A stretch of 64,000 nt of DNA, from NCBI RefSeq assembly GCF_007995085.1, contig NZ_VOQS01000003.1, positions 1,364,001 through 1,428,000 of the forward strand, written 5' to 3'. Positions 14,770 through 23,436 of the stretch are shown piece by piece. Both the position numbers and the translations under genes were made by a program. The DNA comes from Paraburkholderia azotifigens (GTDB lineage Bacteria > Pseudomonadota > Gammaproteobacteria > Burkholderiales > Burkholderiaceae). Under the pieces are notes generated by a model. It had not been told where the DNA came from. It worked only from the letters and a program-made list of their open reading frames with translations, and did no database searches. The stretch's first letter is position 1; every line of letters starts with the position of its first letter.

Positions 14770-16209
14770 TCAGCGGCCGAGGCCGCCCATCATCATGTAC
14801 TTCAGTTCGACGTATTCATCCATGCCGTACTTCGAGCCTTCCCGGCCGAGGCCCGACTGCTTGACGCCGCCGAACGGCGCGACTTCCGTCGAGATGATGC
14901 CTTCGTTGACGCCGACCATCCCGCTTTCCAGCGCCTCCGCGACACGCCATGCACGCCCGAGGTCGCGCGTGTAGAAGTACGCGGACAGGCCGAACGGCGT
15001 GTCGTTCGCGGCCTTGATCGCTTCGTCTTCCGTCTTGAAGCGGAAGCAGGCTGCAACGGGGCCGAAGGTTTCTTCCTCGGCGATCAGCATCGATTGCGAT
15101 GCATCGGCGAGCACGGTCGGTTCGTAGAACGTGCCGCCGAGCGCGTGACGCTTGCCGCCCGTCAACGCGCGGGCGCCGTGATGCAATGCATCCGCGACAT
15201 GCGCTTCGACTTTGGTCAACGCCGCTTCGTTGATCAGCGGACCTTGCTCGACTTCGCCCTTCAGCGCATCGCCGACGCGCATCTTCCTGACGGCTTCCGT
15301 CAGCGCCTGCGCAAACGCATCGTAGATGCCGTCCTGCACGTAGAAGCGGTTCACGCACACGCAGGTCTGCCCCGTGTTGCGGAACTTCGACGCCATCGCA
15401 CCCTGCACGGCGGCCTCGATATCCGCGTCGTCGAACACGATGAACGGCGCGTTGCCGCCCAGTTCCAGCGACAGCTTCTTCAGCGTATCCGCCGACTGCT
15501 TCGCGAGCAGCTTGCCGACGCGCGTCGAGCCCGTGAACGACAGCTTGCGCACGACTTCCGATTCCGTCAGCACGCCGCCGATCGCCACGGCATCGCCCGA
15601 CACGATGTTGAACACGCCCGCCGGAATGCCCGCGCGTTCCGCAAGCACGGCCAGCGCGAACGCGGACAGCGGCGTTTCTTCCGAAGGCTTGAGCACCATC
15701 GTGCAGCCGGCCGCGAGTGCGGGGCCGGCCTTGCGCGTGATCATCGCGAGCGGGAAATTCCACGGCGTGATCGCGGCGACCACGCCGACAGGTTCGCGCG
15801 TGACGATGATCTTCGAATCGGGCTTCGGGCTCGGAATCACGTCGCCGTAGCTGCGCTTCGCTTCTTCAGCGAACCACTCGAAGAAGCTGGCCGCGTAGCC
15901 GACTTCGCCTTTCGCTTCGGCGAGCGGCTTGCCCTGCTCGCGCGTCAGCAATTCGGCGAGGGCATCGCGATGTTCGAGCATCAGCTCGCCCCAGCGCTTC
16001 ACGCGAGCGCCGCGCTCTTTCGCGGTCAGCGCGCGCCAGGCGGGGAACGCGCGCCCGGCGGCGTCGATGGCCCGCTGCGTTTCCTGCGCGCCGCCCATCG
16101 CGACGTTCGCGATCACCTCGCCCGTCGCCGGATTGCGAACCGCGTACGTATTCGCGCTGTCGCACCACTCGCCGTCGATGTAATGGCCTGTTCGGAGAAA
16201 TTCGCTCAT
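14770..16209 (-). CDS. NAD(P)-dependent aldehyde dehydrogenase, succinate-semialdehyde dehydrogenase-like (GabD class)
   Basis: A cytosolic dehydrogenase of 479 residues. ITPWNFPLAMITRK and KPSEETPLSA form the cofactor site, FTGSTRVGK the glycine motif, ELGGNAPFIV carries the catalytic Glu (about residue 254) and GQTCVCVNR the catalytic Cys (about 282-284). Overall it resembles GabD, which oxidises succinate semialdehyde to succinate, but close relatives oxidise glutarate and other semialdehydes. Its ATG overlaps the stop codon of the aldo/keto reductase gene by four bases. The operon context (Fae homologue, aldo/keto reductase, carrier) suggests oxidation of an aldehyde from a small-molecule catabolic route rather than GABA use; no GABA transaminase is nearby. 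Confidence 0.88.
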   Translation of the reverse strand: MSEFLRTGHYIDGEWCDSANTYAVRNPATGEVIANVAMGGAQETQRAIDAAGRAFPAWRALTAKERGARVKRWGELMLEHRDALAELLTREQGKPLAEAKGEVGYAASFFEWFAEEAKRSYGDVIPSPKPDSKIIVTREPVGVVAAITPWNFPLAMITRKAGPALAAGCTMVLKPSEETPLSAFALAVLAERAGIPAGVFNIVSGDAVAIGGVLTESEVVRKLSFTGSTRVGKLLAKQSADTLKKLSLELGGNAPFIVFDDADIEAAVQGAMASKFRNTGQTCVCVNRFYVQDGIYDAFAQALTEAVRKMRVGDALKGEVEQGPLINEAALTKVEAHVADALHHGARALTGGKRHALGGTFYEPTVLADASQSMLIAEEETFGPVAACFRFKTEDEAIKAANDTPFGLSAYFYTRDLGRAWRVAEALESGMVGVNEGIISTEVAPFGGVKQSGLGREGSKYGMDEYVELKYMMMGGLGR

Positions 16210-17255
16210 GCTGCCTTACCCAGGTTGCCCGCGTTTTCAGCGGCGAAAACGCCTTGCGCCGGACGCGCTTCGCGCGCAATGCGCTTGCCCGCCGTGTAGT
16301 CGTTGATCAGATCGCACGGCGTGTAGTTGCGCTCCAGTTCGTGCAGTTCTTCGGCTTCGAGCTTCGTGTTCAGCGCAGCGAGCGCACTGTCGAACTGCGC
16401 GGGCGAATCCGCACCGACCAGCATGCTCGCGATGCCTTCGCGCTGGAGCACCCAGGCCTGCGCAATCTGCGCCGCCGACACGCCGCGCTTCGCCGCGACG
16501 CGCGCCACCGATGCCGCAATCTCGCGCGACGCCACGTCGCCGTACATCTGCGCGGTGAAGAAGTCGGTCTGATTGCGAGTGGACTGCGCGTCGCTCGTCA
16601 GCAGGCCGCGTGCGAGCGGGCTGAACACCGACACGCCCACGCCCTGATCCTGGCAATATGGAATCATTTCGCGCTCTTCCTCGCGATACGCGAGGTTCAG
16701 CTGCAGCTGCATGTTGATCGGCTTGTGCCAGCCGTTGCGCTCGCAGACCTGCATGATCTTCGCGAACTGCCACGTATACATCGTCGACACGCCGATGTAG
16801 CGCGCCTTGCCCGCGCGCACGATGTCGTTCATCGCGCCCATGGTTTCCTCGACGGGCGTGTTCACGTCGAAGAAATGCAGCATGAAGATATCGACGTAGT
16901 CCATCTCCAGACGCTTCAGCGAGCCGTCAATGCCGTCCATGATGTGCTTGCGCGAATGGCCGCCTGCGTTCTGGTAAGCGCCCATGTCGTAGCCGACCTT
17001 GGTCGTCACGACAATCTCCTCGCGGCGCGCGAGGCGCTTCAGGATGCGGCCGACCACTTCTTCGCCGACGCCCGTCGAGTAGAAGTCGGCGAGGTCGATG
17101 AAGTTGACGCCGGCTTCGAGCGCGTGACGCACGATCGGCTCGCTTTGCGCTTCATCGAAAATCCACGGCTTCCATTGCGGCGTGCCCATGTTCATCGTGC
17201 CGAGGCACAGACGCGAAACCTTCAGGCCCGACTGGCCGAGGCGAACATATTCCAT
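16206..17255 (-). CDS. Aldo/keto reductase
   Basis: An NADPH-dependent oxidoreductase of 349 residues with a TIM-barrel fold. The catalytic residues are visible: Asp and Tyr in NFIDLADFYSTG (about residues 50-60), Lys in EIVVTTKVGYDMG (about 85) and His in VDIFMLHFFD (about 127). The cofactor region is in QREGIASMLVGADSPAQF. It belongs to the AKR branch with ydjL/yghZ-like length; the substrate is not predictable. The gene lies 36 bp after the Fae homologue and overlaps the aldehyde dehydrogenase, so the three are cotranscribed. Start ATG at 17255. Confidence 0.9.
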   Translation of the reverse strand: MEYVRLGQSGLKVSRLCLGTMNMGTPQWKPWIFDEAQSEPIVRHALEAGVNFIDLADFYSTGVGEEVVGRILKRLARREEIVVTTKVGYDMGAYQNAGGHSRKHIMDGIDGSLKRLEMDYVDIFMLHFFDVNTPVEETMGAMNDIVRAGKARYIGVSTMYTWQFAKIMQVCERNGWHKPINMQLQLNLAYREEEREMIPYCQDQGVGVSVFSPLARGLLTSDAQSTRNQTDFFTAQMYGDVASREIAASVARVAAKRGVSAAQIAQAWVLQREGIASMLVGADSPAQFDSALAALNTKLEAEELHELERNYTPCDLINDYTAGKRIAREARPAQGVFAAENAGNLGKAA

Positions 17256-17291
17256 GATGTCTCCAGATCTCTGTGTGCGGCTCGGTGCGGT

Positions 17292-17810
17292 TCAGCGCTT
17301 CGGCGTATAGAACGGGTTCGATACTTCGCGCGCGGCGGCGAACACTTCTTCCTTGTGCGGCAGGCCCTTCATTGCCGCAAGAATCGCGTTCTTGCACGCG
17401 CGGTAGTTGTTCTCGAAGACGGCGTCGAGGTCGTCGGTCTTCGGGTTGACCCAGTTCGCCGACACGACGACCCAGTCGTTTTCCGCTTCGGGCGGCAACG
17501 TGCCGTTTTCGAGCGACTCGGCGACCGCCTTCGCGATGCCTGCCTGCGATGCGCCCCACGTCGCGTTGCCGTGGAAGTCGCCTTCGATCTGCGCCTTGTT
17601 CACGTAAAGCGTCAGCGGCTTGGTCGGCACGCCCGGACGCGCGATCACGACGAACGGTGCGTGGCCCGCGGACGGCGTCGACAGTGCCGTGGCGAACGCC
17701 TGGCCAGCGGGGCCGTTGCGCGGGCCGACCAGCACGTTGATATGCGCGAGGTTGACGCCGGGGCCTTCGAAGCCTTCGCCGATAAACAGGTTCTTTTCAG
17801 TTGCGCTCAT
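17292..17810 (-). CDS. Formaldehyde-activating enzyme (Fae) family protein
   Basis: A protein of 172 residues, the usual Fae length (about 170). Fae condenses formaldehyde with tetrahydromethanopterin in methylotrophs. The conserved start of the domain, VNLAHINVLVGPRNGPAGQAF, contains a His (residue 23) matching the catalytic His17 of the Methylorubrum enzyme; KPLTLYVNKAQI and GASQAGIAKAV also match the fold. The ATG at 17810 leaves a normal N-terminus (MSATEKNLFIGEGFEG); the longer frame to 17948 is not used. It heads an operon with an aldo/keto reductase, an aldehyde dehydrogenase and an MFS carrier. No other methanopterin-pathway gene is in the window, so activity on formaldehyde or on another aldehyde is open. 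Confidence 0.85.
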   Translation of the reverse strand: MSATEKNLFIGEGFEGPGVNLAHINVLVGPRNGPAGQAFATALSTPSAGHAPFVVIARPGVPTKPLTLYVNKAQIEGDFHGNATWGASQAGIAKAVAESLENGTLPPEAENDWVVVSANWVNPKTDDLDAVFENNYRACKNAILAAMKGLPHKEEVFAAAREVSNPFYTPKR

Positions 17811-17956
17811 GTCAGGTTCCATCGGGTTCGAGTTGGATGCGCTGATTGTGCTGGCCGAAAAGCGGGACGATGAAACGATGTTTTGTGATCCGGGGTATGA
17901 GGCGCACTCAACTCCGGGTTTCCACCGAGTTATCGCTGACGGACGCACGAACGTTG

Positions 17957-17974
17957 AGGTGAGAGTTTTCGGGA
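17957..17974. repeat. 18-bp direct repeat, copy 1, upstream of fae
   Basis: AGGTGAGAGTTTTCGGGA, identical to 18229-18246, 272 bp away. It lies 147 bp upstream of the fae start codon. It could be a regulator site or the edge of a duplicated segment; flanking sequence is not duplicated. Confidence 0.7.
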
Positions 17975-18228
17975 GGGGGAATGACGGTCACGCGAGACGC
18001 CGCTTTTCGAGGGCGCGCTGTTCGCAAGACATGGGCTCAAAACGCGTTTAGCCGTACGCGCGAAAGCACGTTGCGGCCTCATATCGAAGCCCGCAAACCC
18101 TTGTCACATAAGGATCGCGAGTGGACATCCACAGACGGGAGAAAGCGCTCGCCGTTGCATCGCAGGACGATTCGCGAGCAGGAAGCGGCGAACCCGTCGT
18201 AACGCTGTGACAGGTCAGCGCCAGGAAA

Positions 18229-18246
18229 AGGTGAGAGTTTTCGGGA
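18229..18246. repeat. 18-bp direct repeat, copy 2
   Basis: AGGTGAGAGTTTTCGGGA, the second exact copy, in the same orientation as the copy at 17957-17974. It is about 120 bp from the end of hns. Confidence 0.7.
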
Positions 18247-18367
18247 TTCCCGCAACGGTGCGCTTACGGAGTGCGGAATGACTCACTATGCGAACTCACG
18301 GGACAAGCGGAAACAGGAAGAAGCGCAAACGCGCCCATCGCTGATCGACGGGCGCAGGCAGCCGGCT

Positions 18368-18658
18368 TCATTCTTCGATCAGAAACTTCTCGCGATTCTT
18401 ACCCGCAAGCCAGCCCGGCGCGCGGCCACGTCCGCTCCAGGTTTCGCCCGTCTTCGGGTTGCGGTATTTCGGCGGCAGCGCGGGCTTGCGCGGCGCGCGC
18501 GCTTTGCTCGTGAATCCGAGCTCTTCGGCCGTGATGCCGTAATCGGCGATCTTCTGCTTGATGTCAGCGATCGCCTGTGTCACCTCCTGTTCACGTGCCT
18601 GTTCCATCTCTTTCTGGAGCTTTTCGAGCTGGGCGGTCAGCTGTCTGTATGTGGCCAT
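18368..18658 (-). CDS. H-NS family nucleoid-associated protein
   Basis: A 96-residue DNA-binding protein with an N-terminal coiled-coil oligomerisation part (MATYRQLTAQLEKLQKEMEQ), the linker IADYGITAEELGF and the C-terminal AT-hook-like core with PKTGETWSGRGRAPGWL (about residues 67-83), the standard Burkholderia H-NS/BpH3 signature. Proteins of this family bind AT-rich DNA and silence foreign genes. The ATG at 18658 has AAGGAG 10 bases upstream; an ATG at 18691 is less likely. Monocistronic, on the same strand as the serine hydrolase upstream. Confidence 0.94.
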   Translation of the reverse strand: MATYRQLTAQLEKLQKEMEQAREQEVTQAIADIKQKIADYGITAEELGFTSKARAPRKPALPPKYRNPKTGETWSGRGRAPGWLAGKNREKFLIEE

Positions 18659-18782
18659 CTGGCGAGGTCTCCTTGGAAGGCTGTACGGCAAACTGAGACC
18701 GTATCAGACCTATAAAGTGTCGTGTAGCAGTACCGTGCTGTCAAAGGTTCACGAACACTGCGCTTCGTCAATCAAAGGGTGG

Positions 18783-19982
18783 TCAATCGTCGATCGCGTC
18801 GTAAAGACGGCGCTCGAAATCGACGGCCATGTCGAACGGCTCGACGGATCTCCGCTGGATCAGTATCTGTCCGATCAGGTTTTCGACGGGATCGGCGAAC
18901 CAGCTCGTGCCGAAGGCGCCTGGCCATCCGAACGATCCCACCGACCGGTAGCCGAGCGGCAATTGCTGCGCGGGATCGTCGACGATGGAAAGCCCCAGGC
19001 CGAAGCCCTGGCCCGACCATTGCACGTGGCCGATCGACGGCATGCGCCGCTGGTCGCGCGCGAGAAAGTTGCTGCGCATCAGGTCGACGGAACGATGCGA
19101 CAGCAGACGCACGTCGCCGACACGGCCGCGCCCGAGCAGCAGCCGCGCGAACTGGAGATAATCCTCCGCCGTCGACACGAGCCCGCCGCCGCCGCTCTGA
19201 AAGCGCTTCGGGTTGGCCCAGCGGCTCGCGGGCGGACGGTCTTCGATCACGCGCCGGCGTGTGTCGGGATCGATCGCATAGGCGGTGGCGAGGCGAGGAA
19301 GCTGCGCATCGGGTACGACGAACGCCGTGTCGCGCATGCCGAGCGGCTCGAAAATGCGCGTGCGGAAAAAGTCGCCGAGCGGGAGGCCGCTGATCCGATG
19401 GATGAGCATGCCAAGCACGTCGGTTGCGATGCCGTAGTGCCAGCGCGAACCGGGATGGAACATCAGCGGCAGCGTGGCGATGCGAGCAAGCCATGCGTCG
19501 GGCTTGTCGGCCGATTCGAAGCCGTTGAACACCGACGCATACGCACCCGCAAGCGGGCCCGTCGATGTGAAGTGATACGCGAAGCCCGCACGGTGCGTGA
19601 GCAGATCGAGCACGGTGATGGGCGTGCGCGCCGGCTCGGTGTTCTCGAGCGAACCGGACGGATCGCGCAATACGCGCGGCGCGGAAAGCTCCGGCAACCA
19701 TTGCTCGACGGGCGCATCGAGCGTGAGCCGGTCTTCTTCGGCGAGCATCATGATCGCGGCGCTCGTCACGGGCTTCGTCATCGACGCGATCCGGAACAGC
19801 GTGTCGCGCTGCATCGGCAGACGCTCGCCTTCATCGCGCCAGCCGCGCGCGTCGAACAACCCAATCCCGCCGTTGCGCCATGCGAGCGTGACGACGCCGG
19901 CCACTTCGCCGCGATCGATGTAGCCCTGCATCGCATCGGTCAATCGTGTGAGGCGCGCGGCCGAGAATCCTGCTCTATGCAT
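18783..19982 (-). CDS. Serine hydrolase of the class C beta-lactamase / EstB esterase family
   Basis: A protein of 399 residues. The SxxK motif is SMTK (Ser67, Lys70) and the second motif is Tyr183 in RWHYGIATDVLG, the arrangement of Burkholderia gladioli EstB, a family VIII esterase. The region GYRSVGSFGWPGAFGTSWF supplies the third (W/H-x-G-like) motif. There is no signal peptide, so it probably acts in the cytosol as an esterase rather than as a secreted beta-lactamase. Alone on the minus strand; a small unknown gene lies 45 bp upstream of it. Confidence 0.88.
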   Translation of the reverse strand: MHRAGFSAARLTRLTDAMQGYIDRGEVAGVVTLAWRNGGIGLFDARGWRDEGERLPMQRDTLFRIASMTKPVTSAAIMMLAEEDRLTLDAPVEQWLPELSAPRVLRDPSGSLENTEPARTPITVLDLLTHRAGFAYHFTSTGPLAGAYASVFNGFESADKPDAWLARIATLPLMFHPGSRWHYGIATDVLGMLIHRISGLPLGDFFRTRIFEPLGMRDTAFVVPDAQLPRLATAYAIDPDTRRRVIEDRPPASRWANPKRFQSGGGGLVSTAEDYLQFARLLLGRGRVGDVRLLSHRSVDLMRSNFLARDQRRMPSIGHVQWSGQGFGLGLSIVDDPAQQLPLGYRSVGSFGWPGAFGTSWFADPVENLIGQILIQRRSVEPFDMAVDFERRLYDAIDD

Positions 19983-20027
19983 AGACCATCCCTGTGGGCA
20001 AGGCGGGCGCGCGCCTGGCGGCGGCGC

Positions 20028-20231
20028 TCAACGCTTGTAGCGAACTTCGAGCGCATGCAGCGCGTCGCTGAGCTTCTGGACGCGCCTGATCTGCGACGGC
20101 ACGAGCGCAGCAAGCGAGACCGAGTCGATGCGGCCGCGCCAGTATGACAGCGGAATGCCGTCGGCAGCAGAGATGCGCGAGATGACGTGTTCCAGATGTT
20201 CGATGTCTTTCTCGATCTGCTCGTGGTTCAT
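20028..20231 (-). CDS. Small hypothetical protein
   Basis: A 67-residue protein starting MNHEQIEKDIEHLEHVISRI. It is charged and probably mostly helical, with no signal peptide or membrane segment. The ATG at 20231 gives a clean hydrophilic start; the frame upstream to 20258 lacks a ribosome site. It may be cotranscribed with the serine hydrolase 45 bp downstream. Function not recognised. Confidence 0.6.
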   Translation of the reverse strand: MNHEQIEKDIEHLEHVISRISAADGIPLSYWRGRIDSVSLAALVPSQIRRVQKLSDALHALEVRYKR

Positions 20232-20673
20232 TGCCTGTCGTCCCTCGCAAGGCGTCATCCGTTAGCACGAAGTGTGCCGCAGGAATCGACTGCCGCTCTC
20301 TCAATGTCGTTGTGTGCTGCACGCTTCCCGAAAGCGAATGAAGTCTCGCATTTGCTCGTCTGGACAATCTATACGAGGATATCGACGCGTTCCGTTGGGC
20401 GCCGCACGGAAGCGACTCGCGCGATGCGTCAGCGCAGCGCTCTTACGACGTGCGGCGCAACCGGCAGGAGCGGTTATTCAATGACACGGAGAAATCGGCA
20501 GACGTATGAACCGATCTGCGCGAATGCTGCAATGAAAGCGGACGTTCAGGTCGATGTGTTTGCATCGACCTCGACATGCAGCGTGGGATTTATCGAAGCG
20601 ACGTGCGGTGCTTCGGAGCGTTGCCGGCCGCGAACGCGGTCCGGCATGGCGAATGCCGTGGGCGCGGTGCCGC
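20232..20673. other. Noncoding 442-bp region with a perfect hairpin
   Basis: No credible gene was found here; open frames on both strands have poor codon use. A perfect 9-bp hairpin, AGGTCGATG and CATCGACCT around a 6-base loop, lies at 20548-20571, without a T-run. It may be a processing or weak termination signal for the lipoprotein gene whose stop codon is at 20674. Confidence 0.5.
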
Positions 20674-20952
20674 TTATTTTCCGCGGCAGGCGTACAGGAG
20701 GCCGCGCACGCCGTTTTCGGTGGTCGTGCGCATCGTGTCGAACGCGCCGCCGCACATTGCCTGCGCCTGCTGCTCGCAGTTGTCCGAGCCCGACGGGCAT
20801 TGCACCAGCGTCGTGGGCCGGCCGTCCGACGAGAAGAGCGGCGGCGCGCTGCTGCACGCGGCGAGCGCACCCGTCATCGCGAGAACGGCGGCGAGCGAGG
20901 CGCCGCGAACCCAGTGCGTAACGTGTGCGGCGGATGTTTGACTGCGTTTCAT
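20674..20952 (-). CDS. Small lipoprotein of unknown function
   Basis: A 92-residue precursor starting MKRSQTSAAHVTHWVRG. The signal peptide ends in the lipobox LAAC (Cys at about residue 32), so it is predicted to be a lipidated envelope protein. The mature part is about 60 residues with four further Cys (VQCPSGSDNCEQQAQAMCGG, YACRGK), suggesting two disulfides. The ATG at 20952 is chosen because it puts a normal signal peptide at the N-terminus. No function recognised. Confidence 0.75.
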   Translation of the reverse strand: MKRSQTSAAHVTHWVRGASLAAVLAMTGALAACSSAPPLFSSDGRPTTLVQCPSGSDNCEQQAQAMCGGAFDTMRTTTENGVRGLLYACRGK

Positions 20953-21036
20953 GGAAATCCCCGTTGGCCTTTGTTTTTTCGACGAACGCGATTGTGCCAC
21001 GCCCGCCTTGCGTTGCGTTTATCGCGTGGTATCGCG

Positions 21037-21573
21037 TTATTTAGGCTGCCTGTCGGGTTCCGCAAGCGTCTTGTAGGGCATCGGTCCATGTGTGCTCGAA
21101 CCGATGCGCACGAACACCTGCTCGACGTCGGGAATGGCTTCGAGTTGCTGCTGCAACGCGTGCCTGTCGAACGACGCGTTCGCGCAGCCTTCCGCATAGA
21201 CGAAGCGGCGCTGCACCGTGATCCACACGCTCGTGCCGTCGAATGCATGCGGGTCAGTGAAGCGCGCACGAATCGCGTTGGCGATATCCGCGTCGTACAT
21301 ATACGAGTTCGGTTTCGTGCATTTGTGCGCGAGCCAGCAGGTCGTGCCGCGCTCCGCGCGATAGTGCGCGTCGTCTTCCATCTGCGCGCGGGTCATCAGC
21401 GGACCGAGCGGGACGGGACAATCGGCGAGTGCGTGCGAGAGCGTGAAAAACGGATCGCTGTACCAGTTGCGCCGTTCGTTCGGCCCAGCCACCGACGACG
21501 CCTCTTGCGCATGCAGCGTGATGCAAGCTGCGCTTGCAATGAACAGCACGATCGCATTGATCCAGCGTGTCAT
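21037..21573 (-). CDS. Secreted BON-domain-like protein
   Basis: A 178-residue precursor starting MTRWINAIVLFIASAACITL, with a signal peptide probably cleaved after LHA. The C-terminal half (DADIANAIRARFTDPHAFDG, then VQRRFVYAEGCANAS and LEAIPDVEQVFVRI) follows the BON pattern of a helix, two strands and a helix, as in periplasmic OsmY-type proteins. The middle contains two Cys (TTCWLAHKCTKP). The ATG at 21573 is inside a much longer open frame whose upstream part is antisense to the sigma-54 activator gene. Role unknown, probably envelope. Confidence 0.72.
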   Translation of the reverse strand: MTRWINAIVLFIASAACITLHAQEASSVAGPNERRNWYSDPFFTLSHALADCPVPLGPLMTRAQMEDDAHYRAERGTTCWLAHKCTKPNSYMYDADIANAIRARFTDPHAFDGTSVWITVQRRFVYAEGCANASFDRHALQQQLEAIPDVEQVFVRIGSSTHGPMPYKTLAEPDRQPK

Positions 21574-21659
21574 GGCCGCGTCTCCTTCGGGTTCGCTCGC
21601 CGATCGTACTGCTCCGCGGCGCGCGCGGCGAGCGCAGCGCCTCCCATGCCGCACGGCGG

Positions 21660-23117
21660 TCACACGTCGATACCGTACGCGGCGATCTTCTTGTAGAGCG
21701 TCGCACGTCCCATGCCGATGCGCGCCGCCGCTTCCGTGACGCGTCCATCGCACGCGCGCAGCGCGTCGTCGATAAAGCGCTTTTCGAATGCGGCCATCGC
21801 GTCCGCCCACTGCTGCGGCTGCGTTTGCGTCGATGTTTTGGCCGCCGCGTGCTGCACGGGCGGGGGCGCTTCGAATACGGCCTGACCGCGCCCGGGTCCA
21901 ATGAACGGCGCGAGCGCGCGCGCATCGATGCGCTCGCTGTCCGACAGCATCACCGCGCGCTCCAGCGTGTTGTGCAGTTCGCGCACATTGCCGGGCCAGC
22001 CGTACGAGCACAGCAGGCGCAGCGCGTCATCCTGGAGTTCGAAATGAGCGCCGCGCACCTGCGTCGACAGATCCTCGAGGATCGTATAGGCCAGCGCTTC
22101 GATGTCCGATTGCCGTTCGCGCAGCGGCGGTGCGTGGATGGTCAGCACGTTCAGCCGATAGAACAGGTCGGGACGGAAGCGCCCTTCGGCGACGAGCGCG
22201 GGCAAATCCGCCGAGGTCGCCGCGATGATCCGCACGTCGGCGCGCACGATGCGGTTCGAGCCGAGCGGCTCGAATTCGCGATCCTGCAACACGCGCAACA
22301 GCTTGCCTTGCAGCGGCAACGGCATGTCGCCGATCTCGTCGAGAAAGAGCGTGCCGCCGTCCGCGAGTTCGAACTTGCCGACCCGGCCCTTGCGGTCCGC
22401 GCCCGTATAGGCGCCCGCCGCCGCGCCGAAGAATTCGACTTCGAGCAGCGTGTCGGGAATCGCGGCGACGTTCACGGTAACGAGCGGTTTGGTTGAGCGC
22501 GCGGACGCGCCGTGGATCGCATGCGCGAGCAGTTCCTTCCCCGTGCCCGTCTCGCCGAGCAGCAGCACGGGCGAATCGACTTGCGACGCGCGCCGCGCCT
22601 GGCGCTTCACCTCGAGGCTCGCCGCGCTCGTGCCGACGAAGCTCGCGAACGTGTACTTCGCGCGGCGCGCCTGCGCGAGCGACTGGCGCGTCGCGATGAG
22701 TTCCTGCTGCACGCGCGAGTAGTGCGAGAAAAGCGGCGTGAGCGCCTTCATTTCGTCGAACAGCGCGAAGCCGACGGCGCCGACCGTCTTGCCTGCGTCG
22801 TCTTTCAACGGCAGACGCGTGACGACGAGCGGCTCGCGATCGGTTTCGAGTACGTCGAGCAGGATCGGCTTGCCCGTCATCACGACTTCGCGCATCAGGC
22901 TGTTCGGGATCACCGCTTCGCAGTCGCGGCCGATCGCCTGCTGCGGATCGGAAAAGCCGAAGCGGGCCGCGTAGCGCTTGTTGATCCACACGACGCGCGC
23001 GTCGGCGTCGACGATAAAGGTGCCTTCGCTGAAGTTTTCGAATGTGCGGAAAAGCGAGTCCATCGCGCGGCGCAGGACGTCGCTGTAGGTCGCGGGCAGG
23101 CCCGACCAGTCGTTCAT
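21660..23117 (-). CDS. Sigma-54-dependent activator with N-terminal PAS domain
   Basis: An enhancer-binding protein of 485 residues. A PAS domain (about 20-135, [20 protein letters not shown]) is followed by the AAA+ domain with Walker A GETGTGKE, the sigma-54 contact motif GAYTGA, Walker [11 protein letters not shown] and the arginine-finger region [13 protein letters not shown] Fis-type helix-turn-helix ends the protein ([19 protein letters not shown]). It is divergent from a GntP-type permease gene that carries a perfect GG-N10-GC promoter, so it probably controls that gene. Its own leader contains the 46-bp hairpin repeats. The PAS ligand is unknown. Confidence 0.92.
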   Translation of the reverse strand: MNDWSGLPATYSDVLRRAMDSLFRTFENFSEGTFIVDADARVVWINKRYAARFGFSDPQQAIGRDCEAVIPNSLMREVVMTGKPILLDVLETDREPLVVTRLPLKDDAGKTVGAVGFALFDEMKALTPLFSHYSRVQQELIATRQSLAQARRAKYTFASFVGTSAASLEVKRQARRASQVDSPVLLLGETGTGKELLAHAIHGASARSTKPLVTVNVAAIPDTLLEVEFFGAAAGAYTGADRKGRVGKFELADGGTLFLDEIGDMPLPLQGKLLRVLQDREFEPLGSNRIVRADVRIIAATSADLPALVAEGRFRPDLFYRLNVLTIHAPPLRERQSDIEALAYTILEDLSTQVRGAHFELQDDALRLLCSYGWPGNVRELHNTLERAVMLSDSERIDARALAPFIGPGRGQAVFEAPPPVQHAAAKTSTQTQPQQWADAMAAFEKRFIDDALRACDGRVTEAAARIGMGRATLYKKIAAYGIDV

Positions 23118-23135
23118 ATTGACGCTGTCTCCTGT

Positions 23136-23319
23136 CGACGGGAGTTGGCGCTTTAGCGCTTACTCCCGTCCCATGCGGTGTCGGCCCGAGTTGGCGCTTT
23201 AGCGCTTACTCAGGTCCCACTCGCGGTCGACGGGAGTTGGCGCTTTAGCGCTTACTCCCGTCCCATGCGGTGTCGGTCCGAGTTGGCGCTTTAGCGCTTA
23301 CTCGGGTCCCACTCGCGAT
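23136..23319. repeat. Four tandem 46-bp hairpin repeats
   Basis: GTTGGCGCTTTAGCGCTTAC occurs four times at 23144, 23190, 23236 and 23282, exactly 46 bp apart. Units 1 and 3 are near-identical, and units 2 and 4 are near-identical, so the array is a doubled 92-bp unit. In each unit GCGCT-TT-AGCGC forms an inner stem and the flanks form an outer stem: CGGGAGT with ACTCCCG in units 1 and 3, CCGAGT with ACTCGG in unit 4 and a partly mismatched version in unit 2. The array lies 19 bp upstream of the activator's start codon, within its probable leader. Confidence 0.88.
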
Positions 23320-23338
23320 TATCGTTTCGATGCTTATT

Positions 23339-23354
23339 GTCTCAATTCGTGGAC
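23339..23354. promoter_or_regulatory. Upstream activator site 1 (GTCTC-N6-TGGAC)
   Basis: An imperfect version of the palindrome GTCTC-N6-GAGAC found twice downstream. It lies 187 bp upstream of the -24 element of the permease promoter. Likely part of an enhancer set for the divergent sigma-54 activator. Confidence 0.45.
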
Positions 23355-23359
23355 AGATT

Positions 23360-23375
23360 ATCTCACGGACGAGAC
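23360..23375. promoter_or_regulatory. Upstream activator site 2 (ATCTC-N6-GAGAC)
   Basis: ATCTCACGGACGAGAC, a 16-bp palindrome with a TCTC/GAGA core and a 6-base spacer. Same spacing as site 3. It is 166 bp upstream of the -24 element. Confidence 0.55.
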
Positions 23376-23436
23376 CTGCAACAAGCCCGTCAAATGGGTT
23401 ATGCTTCGCCGCATCGAGTTCGACGGACACAAATTT

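Larger units (their letters stand above)
17811..18367. other. Noncoding region upstream of fae with an exact 18-bp direct repeat
   Basis: These 557 bases separate the fae operon start from the convergent-side end of hns. No gene of credible composition was found. The only clear structure is the exact 18-mer AGGTGAGAGTTTTCGGGA at 17957-17974 and again at 18229-18246, listed separately. Confidence 0.6.

Noticed and set aside
20187..20921. Plus-strand 244-codon frame over the small genes at 20028 and 20674
   Set aside because: Arg-rich low-complexity translation, antisense to a lipoprotein gene with a clear signal peptide.
23136..23319. 46-bp repeats considered as a CRISPR array
   Set aside because: The units are contiguous with no unique spacers, each folds into its own hairpin, and no cas genes are present.
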